From: Coprococcus eutactus
GTDB taxonomy: Bacteria; Bacillota; Clostridia; Lachnospirales; Lachnospiraceae
DNA length: 64,000 nt
Assembly: GCF_025149915.1 (NCBI RefSeq)
Contig: NZ_CP102278.1
Location: 1 to 64,000, forward strand
Direction of reading: 5' to 3'
Under the pieces are notes generated by a model. That model was not told the DNA's origin, did not search any database, and saw nothing but the letters and a program-made list of their open reading frames with translations. The translations under genes were made by a program, and so were the position numbers. Below, in pieces: positions 45,410-55,300 of the stretch; position 1 is the first letter of the stretch; each line of letters begins with the position of its first letter.

Positions 45410-47602
45410 ATGGCAATATTGATAAATGAAGAGAAAAAGCTTTTCACACTGAATACCAAAAATACTACATATCAGATGAAGGTGATTGATTATGGATATC
45501 TGGCTCATCTGTATTACGGCAAGAAAATGGACGGGGATATGTCATATGTCATAACTCATTACGATAGAGGATTTTCAGGCAATCCTTACGAGGCACAGGA
45601 GAGCAGAGAGTTCTCTCTGGACAATATTCCACAGGAATACAGCTGCTACGGCAACGGAGATTTCAGAACACCTGCATTCAACGTAAAGGATATAGAAGGA
45701 ATCCACGGTTGTGATCTCAGATATGTTTCATACGAGGTTATGGACAAAAAGTACAGTCTCAAGGGTCTTCCTGCAGCATACACAAATGATGGCGAGAAGG
45801 GCGAGACACTCAAGATCGTTCTTCAGGATCCTCAGGTGGGAGTGGAGGTTGAACTCCTGTATGGAATTATAGAGGATAAGGATCTGATCACAAGATCAGC
45901 TATAGTCAGAAATATAAGCGATGCGGATATATTTGTGGCAAAGGCATCAAGTGTGAGCCTGGATTTTGTGACAGGTGATTATGATCTCATCCACTTCCAT
46001 GGAAGACATGCTATGGAGCGCATGTATGAGAGAGAAGCTATAAATCATGGTGTGAAGAAGATCGGAAGCACAAGGGGTACATCAAGCCATCAGCACAGTC
46101 CATTTGTGGTTATAGCAGGCAAGGATGCGAATGAGGATGCAGGTGACTGCTATGGAATCTCACTTCTCTACAGTGGAAGCTTCAACTGTGAGGTTGAGAA
46201 GGATCAGACAGATCAGGTGAGACTTAACATGGGTGTTCAGGATGAGATGTTTGAGTATGTGCTTTATCCTGAGAGTGAGTTTGTGGCACCCGAGGTAGTT
46301 ATGGTTTATTCGCCTGATGGATTTGCTGACATGTCACATAAGATGCATGACGTTGTGAGATACAATATCTGCCGTGGCGAGTACAAGACAAAGAGGAGAC
46401 CTATACTCATCAACAGCTGGGAGGCAGTATACTTTGATTTCAACGGTGATGACATCGTAAATATAGCAAAGCAGGCTTCAGAGCTTGGCGTTGAGATGCT
46501 TGTCCTGGATGACGGTTGGTTCGGTGTGAGAGATGACGACAAGTCAGGACTTGGCGACTGGTTTGTAAATGAGGATAAGATGGGCGGTCCTATGGCTGAT
46601 GTTGTGAAAAGAGTGAAGGCTCTCGGCATGAAGTTTGGTATCTGGATCGAACCGGAGATGGTATCTGAGAAGAGCGAGCTTTTCAAGGAGCATCCTGACT
46701 ATGCATTTGTGATACCTGAAAGAAAGCCGGTCATGGGAAGAAGCCAGCTGAATCTGGACTTCTCAAGAAAAGAGGTCGTAAACTGCATATTTAATCAGCT
46801 GACAGCGGTGCTTGACAATATAGATGTTGATTATATAAAGATGGATATGAACAGAAGTATCCTAAATGTATACTCTATGACAGAGGGAATCCAGAACAAT
46901 GGAACGATCCTTTACAAGTATGTACTTGGTGTATATGATTTCATGGAGAGACTTCAGGCAAGATATCCAAAGATGTTCATCGAGGGCTGCAGTGGTGGCG
47001 GTGGAAGATTTGATGCCGGAATGATGTATTACACACCACAGATCTGGTGCAGTGATGATACGGATGCCATTTGCAGGCTTGACATACAGTATGGAACTTC
47101 ATTTGGCTATCCTATATCGGTGGTTGGCTCACATGTATCAGCGGTTCCGAATCACCAGACAGGCAGGACGACTCCGTTCAATACAAGAGCTGTCGTTGCC
47201 ATGGCGGGAAGCTTTGGCTATGAGCTTGATCTGAACAAGGTCAGTGATGAGGAGAAGGAAGAGGTCAAGGCTCAGGTAGAAAACTACAAGAAGTATTGGG
47301 ATCTCCTTCACAACGGACTCTACTATAGACTGACGGATGCAGACAAGAGCAAAGGCGTAGCTGCATGGTCATTTGTAGCAAGGGATAAGTCAGAGACACT
47401 TGTCAATATCGTGACGATGGAAAGCTTCTGCAATGCCCCTGTACCTTTTGTCAGAGTAAAGGGACTTGATGCGGATGCCACATATGTTGACGAGGAGACT
47501 GGCGCAGAGTACAGCGGACAGGGACTTGACCAGATAGGACTTCCTGTGCCACTCAAGTTCGGCGAGTACAATGCTTACCAGATCCATCTTGTTAGGAAGT
47601 AG
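45410..47602 (+). CDS. Alpha-galactosidase, glycoside hydrolase family 36
   Basis: It releases terminal alpha-galactose from raffinose-family sugars or melibiose in the cytoplasm; no signal peptide is present. AAAAGGAGG selects the ATG at 45410 (730 residues) over 45359. The nucleophile is Asp479 in YIKMDMNRS and the acid/base is Asp549 in WCSDDTDA. GCSGGGGRFDAG and LDDGWFG are further GH36 hallmarks. A weak promoter TTGCAG-17-TAACTA at 45275-45303 may allow separate expression. A CCGGC-GGA-GCCGG hairpin lies at 45314. The gene ends at a strong terminator. It gives the locus its likely substrate. Confidence 0.94.
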   Translation: MAILINEEKKLFTLNTKNTTYQMKVIDYGYLAHLYYGKKMDGDMSYVITHYDRGFSGNPYEAQESREFSLDNIPQEYSCYGNGDFRTPAFNVKDIEGIHGCDLRYVSYEVMDKKYSLKGLPAAYTNDGEKGETLKIVLQDPQVGVEVELLYGIIEDKDLITRSAIVRNISDADIFVAKASSVSLDFVTGDYDLIHFHGRHAMERMYEREAINHGVKKIGSTRGTSSHQHSPFVVIAGKDANEDAGDCYGISLLYSGSFNCEVEKDQTDQVRLNMGVQDEMFEYVLYPESEFVAPEVVMVYSPDGFADMSHKMHDVVRYNICRGEYKTKRRPILINSWEAVYFDFNGDDIVNIAKQASELGVEMLVLDDGWFGVRDDDKSGLGDWFVNEDKMGGPMADVVKRVKALGMKFGIWIEPEMVSEKSELFKEHPDYAFVIPERKPVMGRSQLNLDFSRKEVVNCIFNQLTAVLDNIDVDYIKMDMNRSILNVYSMTEGIQNNGTILYKYVLGVYDFMERLQARYPKMFIEGCSGGGGRFDAGMMYYTPQIWCSDDTDAICRLDIQYGTSFGYPISVVGSHVSAVPNHQTGRTTPFNTRAVVAMAGSFGYELDLNKVSDEEKEEVKAQVENYKKYWDLLHNGLYYRLTDADKSKGVAAWSFVARDKSETLVNIVTMESFCNAPVPFVRVKGLDADATYVDEETGAEYSGQGLDQIGLPVPLKFGEYNAYQIHLVRK

Positions 47603-47715
47603 CAAATAGATATAGGTACAAGCTTTGATGTTTTTAACTTTTAAATAAATATATACAATACATTAGTTGAGTAATGTTATTGGTAGTTTATCGTTCAAAT
47701 TTTATTGTTCGAATT

Positions 47716-47773
47716 GGCGCCAGTCGCCATCGTCATGTCTGAAACGGCTGACGGTGGTGGCTGGCGCCTTTTT
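47716..47773 (+). terminator. Strong terminator after the alpha-galactosidase gene
   Basis: A 20-base arm at 47716-47735 (GGCGCCAGTCGCCATCGTCA) pairs with 47749-47768 with two mismatches, followed by TTTTT. Confidence 0.92.
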
Positions 47774-47849
47774 AACGTTATAATAGGGCTCAAAGATACA
47801 AAAAATATAGAAAAACACTGTGTTACAAGAGCTTGCGCAATCAGGGTTT

Positions 47850-49241
47850 TCATAGTTTGTCAGGATCACGGAAGTCTGCTCTGAATATCAGGGTGGCTCC
47901 CATGATGAACAGGAAACATACTACCCAAGTCACCGGTTCACATACGCACACGGCAACGTAGCCGTAGACAGGAACGAGAAATACTGCAAATATTATCTTG
48001 CCGATCATCTCCAGTGCGCTGCACAGCAGCGGCGCCACTGAGTGGCACATTCCCTGAAGGGCATTTCGTACTATTACGAGAACCGCCATAGGCGGTATCA
48101 TCGGTATGCTGATCTTGAGATACATGAGACCATTGGATATAACTGTATTGTCTGAGCTTCCGGTTATCAGCACTAGAATAGATCTTGCAATGGTGAAGGT
48201 GCAGATCATAGCAAGCACCCACCACACTCCATACATGGTAATGGCGGCGAATATTCCTTTCTTGATTCTGGAATTTTTGTGAGCACCATAGTTCTGGCTG
48301 GCAAATGTGGCAGCACTTGTTCCGAGGGCAATTCCCGGTGTGTAGAAGAACTCGGCAAGCCTTCTGCCGCCCACCTGGGCTGCGATGTAGACATTTCCGA
48401 GTGCGTTTATACTTCCCTGAAGAATAACACTTCCTATATTATATATGGCACTCATAAGAGCCATGCTGAGACCTGTCCAAAACATTTCAAATACAAAGTG
48501 GATAGAAACTTTCATATCCTGTTTTCCAAATCTGAGCTCAGGATATCCTCGAAGGATACAGAATAATCCGAGTATGGCACTTATTCCCTGGGAGGTGACG
48601 GTGGCAATGGCAGCACCGCGGACGCCCATGGAGAAAGGTCCCATGAACAGGTAGTCCAGAATTACGTTGAGCACGCTGCTGAACACGAGAAAGATAAGAG
48701 GTGTCACACTGTTGCCGATGGATCTCAGAAGACTTGATTCAAGATTATAAGCCATGGTGAGAGGTATTCCAGCGAGGATGACAGTAAGATAACTCAGTGC
48801 ACCATCCATAGTATCAGCAGGCACCTGAAGAAGTGTCAACAGAGGCCGTCTAAAGACTAGAAATGATGTGGTGAGTAGTATTGTAGATATGACCGACAAC
48901 AGGACAGCCCAGCACACGGAGCGTTTCATCTCAATTTTATTGTCCGCACCGAAGTTTCTGCTGACGAACAGAGCAAAGCCATTATTAAGTCCGAAAGCTA
49001 CATTTGTGATGAGGCTGTACAGTGCGGCGGTGGCACCTATCTGTGCAAGGGCGGTATCTCCGAGAAGGTGTCCTGCCAGGGAGGTGTCAGCCAGATTGTA
49101 AAACTGCTGAAGTATATTTCCGATAAAAAGAGGCATGGCAAAATAAAACAAAAGCTTTGCCGGGCTTCCTGTTGTCATGTCGGTTGTGCGTTTGCTCCGT
49201 TTTGTTTTTTCTGGTTTATCAATATCTAAGGCAGCGTTCAT
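47850..49241 (-). CDS. MATE-family multidrug/organic cation exporter
   Basis: 463 residues on the minus strand with about twelve hydrophobic helices in two related halves. MATE hallmarks include FAMPLFIGNILQQFYNLADT, SLAGHLLGDTALAQIGATAA and, in the second half, GINALGNVYIAAQVGGRR-like and TPGIALGTSAATFASQNYGA. It exports cations or drugs using an ion gradient. GGAGAG precedes the start on the minus strand. It is divergent from the AraC regulator at 49515 across 273 bases, so that regulator may control it. Substrate unknown. Confidence 0.92.
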   Translation of the reverse strand: MNAALDIDKPEKTKRSKRTTDMTTGSPAKLLFYFAMPLFIGNILQQFYNLADTSLAGHLLGDTALAQIGATAALYSLITNVAFGLNNGFALFVSRNFGADNKIEMKRSVCWAVLLSVISTILLTTSFLVFRRPLLTLLQVPADTMDGALSYLTVILAGIPLTMAYNLESSLLRSIGNSVTPLIFLVFSSVLNVILDYLFMGPFSMGVRGAAIATVTSQGISAILGLFCILRGYPELRFGKQDMKVSIHFVFEMFWTGLSMALMSAIYNIGSVILQGSINALGNVYIAAQVGGRRLAEFFYTPGIALGTSAATFASQNYGAHKNSRIKKGIFAAITMYGVWWVLAMICTFTIARSILVLITGSSDNTVISNGLMYLKISIPMIPPMAVLVIVRNALQGMCHSVAPLLCSALEMIGKIIFAVFLVPVYGYVAVCVCEPVTWVVCFLFIMGATLIFRADFRDPDKL

Positions 49242-49330
49242 AAAAATTTCTCTCCTTTAAAATTTTGTATTGTAAACAATGCGACAGAGGTTCGGAGACA
49301 GCCGGAATGCTCTGCCTTGTTCGCCATCTA

Positions 49331-49358
49331 TTGATTCTTATGATTTAATCTGTATACA
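49331..49358 (+). promoter_or_regulatory. Possible promoter of the second AraC gene
   Basis: TTGATT at 49331-49336, 16 bases, TATACA at 49353-49358. Between it and the gene is a run of GAACATAGAGAAAA-type direct repeats (three CATAGAG copies at about 49478-49504), which could be regulator sites. The 273-base gap holds no gene. Confidence 0.4.
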
Positions 49359-49514
49359 TAATAGCGAAATAAACGACTTGATTCTGTAACAAATACGGCC
49401 CATAATATAACAAAAACGACATATATTAGTTCTTAACAGTTATAAGCAGGCGGTTTGGCTCGTCTGCGGGTGAACATAGAGAAAACATAGAGAAAACATA
49501 GAGAGGAGCCAGGC

Positions 49515-50417
49515 ATGATACTACACAGGACCACGGTCATGGTCGACACACATGGAAGGGAGAGCAGGGCGGACGATATACATCAATTTGACTTTGCTGC
49601 GTATGACGCAGATATGCATCAGTTTATATCTGGATGCATACCGCCACACTGGCATGACGAGCTGGAGGTGTTTGTTTTGCTCAGCGGACAGGTGGAGGTT
49701 GTCACTGGAGATATTTCATGCATTGTGAATGCAGGTGAGGGATGTTTTATAAACGGTGGTGTACTTCACACTTTCCGGGCGCTGTCGCTGGGAGAGTGCC
49801 GTTATCATTCGTTTGTATTCGAAAGTTCCATAGTTGCCGGGGCGCCAGGAAGTATATTTGACACCAAATATATGAAGCCGTTTGTGGAGAAAGGGCATTC
49901 GTTTGTGCATATGAAGAGAGATGAGGGCATGGAGCCATTCTTTGAGGAATTTGACAGATGTTTTGATGCCTGCGCGGGCGAGGGTTATGCATATGAATTT
50001 GACATCAGGGATAGCCTAACAAGAATGATATTATGTATAGCACAGAATATGAATGCACCTGGAGACTCAGACATGCCGCATCTTGCGGAGGTCAGGATAA
50101 AGGATATGCTTGGCTGGATAGACAGAAATTTAAAAGATGAGATAACCGTCAGCGGTATAGCAGGAAGTGCAAATATCTGCGTCAGGGAGTGCCAGAGGAT
50201 ATTCAGCCAGTATGTGCATTACAGACCGATGGAATATGTCCAACGGCGCCGCATAACACTGGCGGCCGAATTGCTCCGGACCACCCATAGACAGGTAACG
50301 GATATTGCACTTGAGTGTGGCTTCAGCAGTGTGAGTTACTTCATAAAACAATTCAAAAATATTGTGGGATGTACCCCTACGGGCTATAGAAAGAAGGGTG
50401 GAGACAGTGAGAAATGA
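49515..50417 (+). CDS. AraC-family regulator (cupin plus HTH)
   Basis: 300 residues. The cupin part has the metal-site-like PPHWHDELEVFVLLSGQVEV and GEGCFINGGVLHTFR. The C-terminus has two helix-turn-helices (ITVSGIAGSANICVRECQRI; VTDIALECGFSSVSYFIKQF with FKNIVGCTPTGYRK). GAGAGGAGCC lies before the ATG. The opposite MATE gene is a candidate target. The substrate sensed is unknown. Confidence 0.9.
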   Translation: MILHRTTVMVDTHGRESRADDIHQFDFAAYDADMHQFISGCIPPHWHDELEVFVLLSGQVEVVTGDISCIVNAGEGCFINGGVLHTFRALSLGECRYHSFVFESSIVAGAPGSIFDTKYMKPFVEKGHSFVHMKRDEGMEPFFEEFDRCFDACAGEGYAYEFDIRDSLTRMILCIAQNMNAPGDSDMPHLAEVRIKDMLGWIDRNLKDEITVSGIAGSANICVRECQRIFSQYVHYRPMEYVQRRRITLAAELLRTTHRQVTDIALECGFSSVSYFIKQFKNIVGCTPTGYRKKGGDSEK

Positions 50418-50575
50418 TATACAGTATTTTGGCAAAATTCCTTCAATGGAATAAACATTTTAGTTGGACATATAACGTATAAAATGCTACCATTATACTA
50501 TGTATATGAACAACAAGGTAAATTTGCCGTGAGACAGATAAATTTTGATCAGATTTAACACAGGAGGAGAGCAGC

Positions 50576-51823
50576 ATGGACGAGAATAACACGAATGGAT
50601 TTGGGAATACGGACGATGAATACGAAGACGAGGGAACTACAGTTCTCACAACTCCCGGCGTAAGTGCATTTGCAAATGCGCAAGGGGCTGGACAGAGTGG
50701 AGATGCAAGTGACGGACAGCCTCATCCGTCAGGACAGCCTGAACAGCAGAATATGTATGGGGGATTTGGACAGTTTCAGCAGCCGGGTCAGCCAGAGCAG
50801 CAGAATATGTATAGCGGATTTGGACAGTTCCAGCAGCCAGAGCAGCAGAATCAGTATGGTGGATTTAACCAGTTCCAGCAACCGGGTCAGCCAGAGCAGC
50901 AGAACAACCAGTACGGCGGTTTCAGCCAGTTCCAGCAGCCAGGCCAGCCAGACCAGCAGAACAACCAGTACGGAGGCTTTAATCAGTTCCAGCAGCCAGG
51001 CCAGCCAGACCAGCAGAACAACCAGTACGGAGGATTTAACCAGTTCCAGCAGCCAGGCCAGCCAGGACAGCAGAACAACCAGTACGGAGGATTTAACCAG
51101 TTCCAGCAGCCAGGTCAGCCAGGCCAGCCAGAACAGCAGAACAACCAGTACGGAGGATTTAACCAGTTCCAGCAGCCAGGTCAGCAGAACAACCAGTACG
51201 GAGGCTTTAATCAGTTTCAGCAGCCAGGTCAGCAGAACCAGTATGGACAGCCAGGACCACAGGCTGGTGTCCCTCAGGGCGCAGACATGAAGCCGGGCAT
51301 GAAACTCAACAAAAAGCTTGTTGCGATAATTGGTGGAATAGTCGCAGTAGTAATCATCGTGATTATTGTGCTGGTGTTAGCACTTTCTGGTGGTAAGGGA
51401 CAGAGAAGTGCGACAAAGATCGGTGATGAGCTTGCGAAAGCATACGAAAATGGCGATGCAGATGCCATGATTGAGCTGATGAAAGATGACTACTATGAGC
51501 TTTATAACGAGACATGGGGCGATAACTTTGTCGAGGATCAGTTCAACGAGGACGTTCAGGATATGAAGGAAGAAGTTGGAACAGTAAAGAGCATCAAGAT
51601 AGAGGATAGATCAGAGGAGAAGTATGAAAAAGACGAGATAGAAGATGTAAATAAGACACTTGATAGGCTTAATGTTGATATGAAAGTGGATGATTGTCTT
51701 GAAATCGATATGGATGTCGAGATAAAAGGTTCAGAAGATGACGCAGATGGCAAGATAACATACACTGTAGTGAAGTCAGGCAGCAAGTGGTATCTCGTGG
51801 ACTACGATCTTTATGTATATTAA
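50576..51823 (+). CDS. Gln/Gly/Tyr-rich repeat membrane protein with outer domain
   Basis: 415 residues. The cytoplasmic N-terminus holds DDEYEDEGTTVLTTPG, sharing EGTTVLT with the zinc-ribbon/TPR protein at 14674. Residues about 61-222 are nine repeats of a 15-22 residue unit (YGGFNQFQQPGQPDQQNNQ). One membrane helix is at about 245-275 (KLVAIIGGIVAVVIIVIIVL). The outer C-terminus (about 280-415) is an acidic alpha/beta domain (GDELAKAYENGDADAMIELM, GSKWYLVDYDLYVY at the end) recalling NTF2/DUF4878-type folds. GGAGGAGAG precedes the ATG. It is an envelope protein of unknown function. Confidence 0.82.
   Translation: MDENNTNGFGNTDDEYEDEGTTVLTTPGVSAFANAQGAGQSGDASDGQPHPSGQPEQQNMYGGFGQFQQPGQPEQQNMYSGFGQFQQPEQQNQYGGFNQFQQPGQPEQQNNQYGGFSQFQQPGQPDQQNNQYGGFNQFQQPGQPDQQNNQYGGFNQFQQPGQPGQQNNQYGGFNQFQQPGQPGQPEQQNNQYGGFNQFQQPGQQNNQYGGFNQFQQPGQQNQYGQPGPQAGVPQGADMKPGMKLNKKLVAIIGGIVAVVIIVIIVLVLALSGGKGQRSATKIGDELAKAYENGDADAMIELMKDDYYELYNETWGDNFVEDQFNEDVQDMKEEVGTVKSIKIEDRSEEKYEKDEIEDVNKTLDRLNVDMKVDDCLEIDMDVEIKGSEDDADGKITYTVVKSGSKWYLVDYDLYVY
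50756..51241 (+). repeat. Coding minisatellite of about 57-bp units
   Basis: Nine imperfect units encoding YGGFNQFQQPGQPxQQNNQ, from 45 to 66 bases long. The unit length differs by 3n, so the frame is kept. Likely variable between strains. Confidence 0.88.
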
Positions 51824-51833
51824 GATAAGAAAG

Positions 51834-51875
51834 GCCGTTGCAGTGATTTTAAAGTTAAGAAAGCACTGTGATGGC
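51834..51875 (+). terminator. Possible weak hairpin after the repeat protein
   Basis: GCCGTTGCAGTG (51834-51845) can pair with CACTGTGATGGC (51864-51875) with several G-U pairs and an 18-base loop. No T tract. The following stretch 51876-52044 shows nothing I can name. Confidence 0.35.
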
Positions 51876-52044
51876 TTATAATAAGTACATATTTTTATTC
51901 TTCGGATGCAACAGGTTCATTTGATGTATGTGTTGAGAAAAAGCCAAAGCCAATGAGCATGGAGCACAGCCAAAAGTGCGGTCGTAAAGAAATAGTGGTT
52001 AAAAACAGGTCAACATAAAGTTGAGTCTACAGCAAATATAGCGA

Positions 52045-52072
52045 TTGACAAACCACAAATACTTGCTATACT
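52045..52072 (+). promoter_or_regulatory. Promoter of the T-box/ileS transcript
   Basis: Perfect TTGACA at 52045-52050, 16 bases, then TATACT at 52067-52072 with TGC before it (extended -10). Confidence 0.85.
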
Positions 52073-52078
52073 AAGGAA

Positions 52079-52370
52079 TGGATAGATGATAAAAACGATG
52101 ACAGAGACAGTACGGAGTCTGCGAGATCAGCAGCGAGCCGGGGGCGGTGCGAGCCCGGTGACAGTAGAGACTTTCGGAATATCACTCTGGAGTTGCAGAC
52201 CAAAAGAGCTGCGGTGTCAAAGCGGTGATAATCGGTGAGGCATTTGTGGCATATCAAGTAGGCTCTGACGTATTTCCTGCGTTAAGGGGAGCGCATATGT
52301 TAGTATGTAAGTAATAGGTGGTATAACGAACTCAAAGCCCTTCGTCCTGATTACGACGAAGGGCTTTTTT
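52079..52370 (+). ncRNA. T-box riboswitch, isoleucine-specific, upstream of ileS
   Basis: Stem I has CAGAG (52102-52106)/CTCTG (52185-52189) and AGTCT (52116-52120)/AGACT (52168-52172) around an internal loop. The 5' side carries AGTA (52109-52112); the 3' side carries GAA then ATC at 52181-52183, an Ile codon as specifier. The antiterminator bulge is AGGTGGTATAACGA at 52316-52329, with TGGT matching the ACCA end of tRNA-Ile (A discriminator). The terminator AAAGCCCTTCGTC (52334-52346) pairs with 52355-52367 and runs into Ts to 52370. Uncharged tRNA-Ile is expected to stabilise the antiterminator and turn ileS on. Confidence 0.9.
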
Positions 52371-52397
52371 ATATTTATCACAGAAAGGAAAGACGAC

Positions 52398-55300
52398 ATG
52401 TACGACAAGGTTTCGACTAAACTGGAATTCGTGAACAGAGAGCAGAAGGTATTGGACTTCTGGAAAGAAAATCAGGTATTTGAGAAGAGTGTTGAAGAGA
52501 CAAAGGATCTGCCAACATACACATTCTACGATGGCCCTCCAACAGCAAATGGTAAGCCACATATCGGACACGTTCTTACACGTGTAATCAAGGATATGAT
52601 CCCTAGATATCAGACAATGAAGGGACATAACGTAGTCAGAAAGGCCGGATGGGATACACACGGTCTGCCTGTTGAGCTCGAGGTTGAAAAGCTCTTGGGA
52701 ATCGACGGTAAGGAGCAGATAGAGGAGTACGGACTGGAGCCATTTATCCAGAAATGTAAGGAGTCCGTATGGAAATATAAAGGCATGTGGGAAGAGTTCT
52801 CAGGCAAGGTAGGTTTCTGGGCTGATATGGACAACCCATATGTAACATACCATGATGACTTCATCGAGTCAGAGTGGTGGGCGCTGAAGAAGATCTGGGA
52901 TCAGGGACTTCTGTACAAGGGCTTCAAGATCGTGCCTTACTGCCCAAGATGTGGTACACCTCTTTCAAGCCATGAGGTTGCACAGGGATATAAGACAGTC
53001 AAGGAGCGTTCAGCAGTAGTAAGATTCAAGGTTATTGGAGAGGACGCATATTTCCTCGCATGGACAACAACACCTTGGACACTTCCTTCAAACGTAGCAC
53101 TCTGTGTAAATCCAGATGAGACATACGTGAAGGTTAAGGCAGCAGACGGCTACACATATTATCTTGCACAGGCGCTTGCAGACAAGGTTCTCGGCGGTCT
53201 TGCAAAGGAAGCAGCAGACGATCAGGCAGCAGTTCCTGCATACGAGGTTCTTGAGACATACGTTGGTAAGGATCTTGAGTACAAGGAGTATGAGCCACTC
53301 TATGAGTGCGTAAAGCCTGTATGTGAAAAGCAGCACAAGAAGGGTCACTTCATCACATGTGACACTTATGTAACTATGACAGATGGTACCGGTATCGTTC
53401 ATATCGCACCTGCATTTGGTGAGGACGATGCAAATGTCGGAAGAAACTACGATCTTCCATTTGTACAGTTTGTAGATGGCAAGGGTGACCTCACTGAGGA
53501 GACTCCATTTGCCGGAATGTTCGTAAAGGATGCAGACCCTGAGGTACTCAAGGATCTGGACGCAAGGGGACTTCTTTTCGATGCGCCTAAGTTCGAGCAT
53601 GAGTATCCACACTGCTGGAGATGTGACACACCACTTATCTACTACGCAAGAGATACATGGTTCATCAAGATGACAGCGGTAAGAGACAAGCTGGTTAAGA
53701 ATAATGACACTGTAAACTGGATCCCGGAGAGCATCGGTAAGGGACGTTTCGGCGACTGGCTGAAGAACGTTCAGGACTGGGGACTTTCAAGAAATCGTTA
53801 CTGGGGTACTCCGCTGAACATCTGGGAGTGTGAGTGCGGCTGCAGACATGCCATCGGATCAAAGGAAGAGCTCCGCTCAATGAGCGACAACTGCCCTGAG
53901 GACATCGAGCTTCACCGTCCGTTTATCGACGCTGTAACCATCAAGTGTCCTGAGTGCGGCAAGCAGATGCACAGAGTTACAGAGGTTATCGACTGCTGGT
54001 TCGATTCAGGATCAATGCCATTTGCACAGTGGCACTATCCATTTGAGAATCAGGATATATTTGAGAAGCACTTCCCTGCTGACTTCATCAGTGAGGCTGT
54101 TGACCAGACAAGAGGATGGTTCTACTCACTTATGGCGATCTCAACACTGCTGTTCGACAAGGCGCCGTTTAAGAACGTAATCGTTCTCGGACATGTCCAG
54201 GATAAGGACGGACAGAAGATGAGTAAGTCCAAGGGAAATGCGGTAGATCCTATGGATGCTCTGAACAAATATGGTGCAGATGCCATCAGATGGTACTTCT
54301 ACAGCAATTCAGCACCATGGCTTCCTAACAGATTCCATGAGGATGCGGTTGTTGAGTGTCAGAGAAAGTTCATGGGTACACTGTGGAACACATATGCGTT
54401 CTATGTACTCTATGCAAATATAGACAACTTCAATCCACTTGAGCATGAGCTAGAGTACGACAAGCTGTCACTTATGGATAAGTGGCTTCTGTCCAAGCTG
54501 AACTCAACAGTCAAGGCAGTTGACGCAAACCTTGGCGCATACAAGATCCCTGAGACAACAAGAGTTCTCGAGGAGTTTGTGGATGACATGAGTAACTGGT
54601 ATGTCCGTCGTGGCCGTGAGAGATACTGGGCAAAGGGCATGGAGCAGGACAAGGTAAATGCTTACATGACACTTTACACAGCGCTCGTTACTATAGCACA
54701 GACAGTAGCTCCTATGCTCCCATTCATGGCAGAGGATATTTACCAGAATCTGGTTAGAAATATAGACAAGGATGCACCTCTCTCAGTTCATCTGTGCTCA
54801 TTCCCTGAGGTGGATGAGAAGATGATCGATCCAGAGCTCGAGGTAGCTATGGACGAGATCCTGAAGATCGTAGTTCTGGGACGTGCAGCAAGAAATACAG
54901 CAAATATCAAGAACAGACAGCCAATCGGCAAGATGTATGTCAAGGCTGACAAGAAGCTTTTCGGTGAGGAGAAGGCAATCATCGAGGATGAGCTGAACGT
55001 GAAGAATGTTGAGTTCGATGATGATGTAAGCGCTTACACAACATACAGCTTCAAGCCACAGCTTCGTACAGTCGGACCTAAGTACGGTAAGCACCTTGGT
55101 AAGATCAAGGAGCATCTGTCAGCACTGGATGGCAACGCAGCCATGGCAGAGCTCAAGGCAGAGGGCGCTCTGAAGTTTGAGGCAGACGGAGAGGAGATCG
55201 TACTCACTGAGGCTGATCTTCTGATCGACATGGCTCAGATGGACGGTTTCGTATCTGAGGCAGACGGCGGTGTGACAGTAGTTATCGACACAAATCTGTC

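Noticed and set aside
50756..51241. CRISPR-like repeats in the Q-rich gene
   Set aside because: Imperfect units in frame, no spacers of foreign character and no cas genes.
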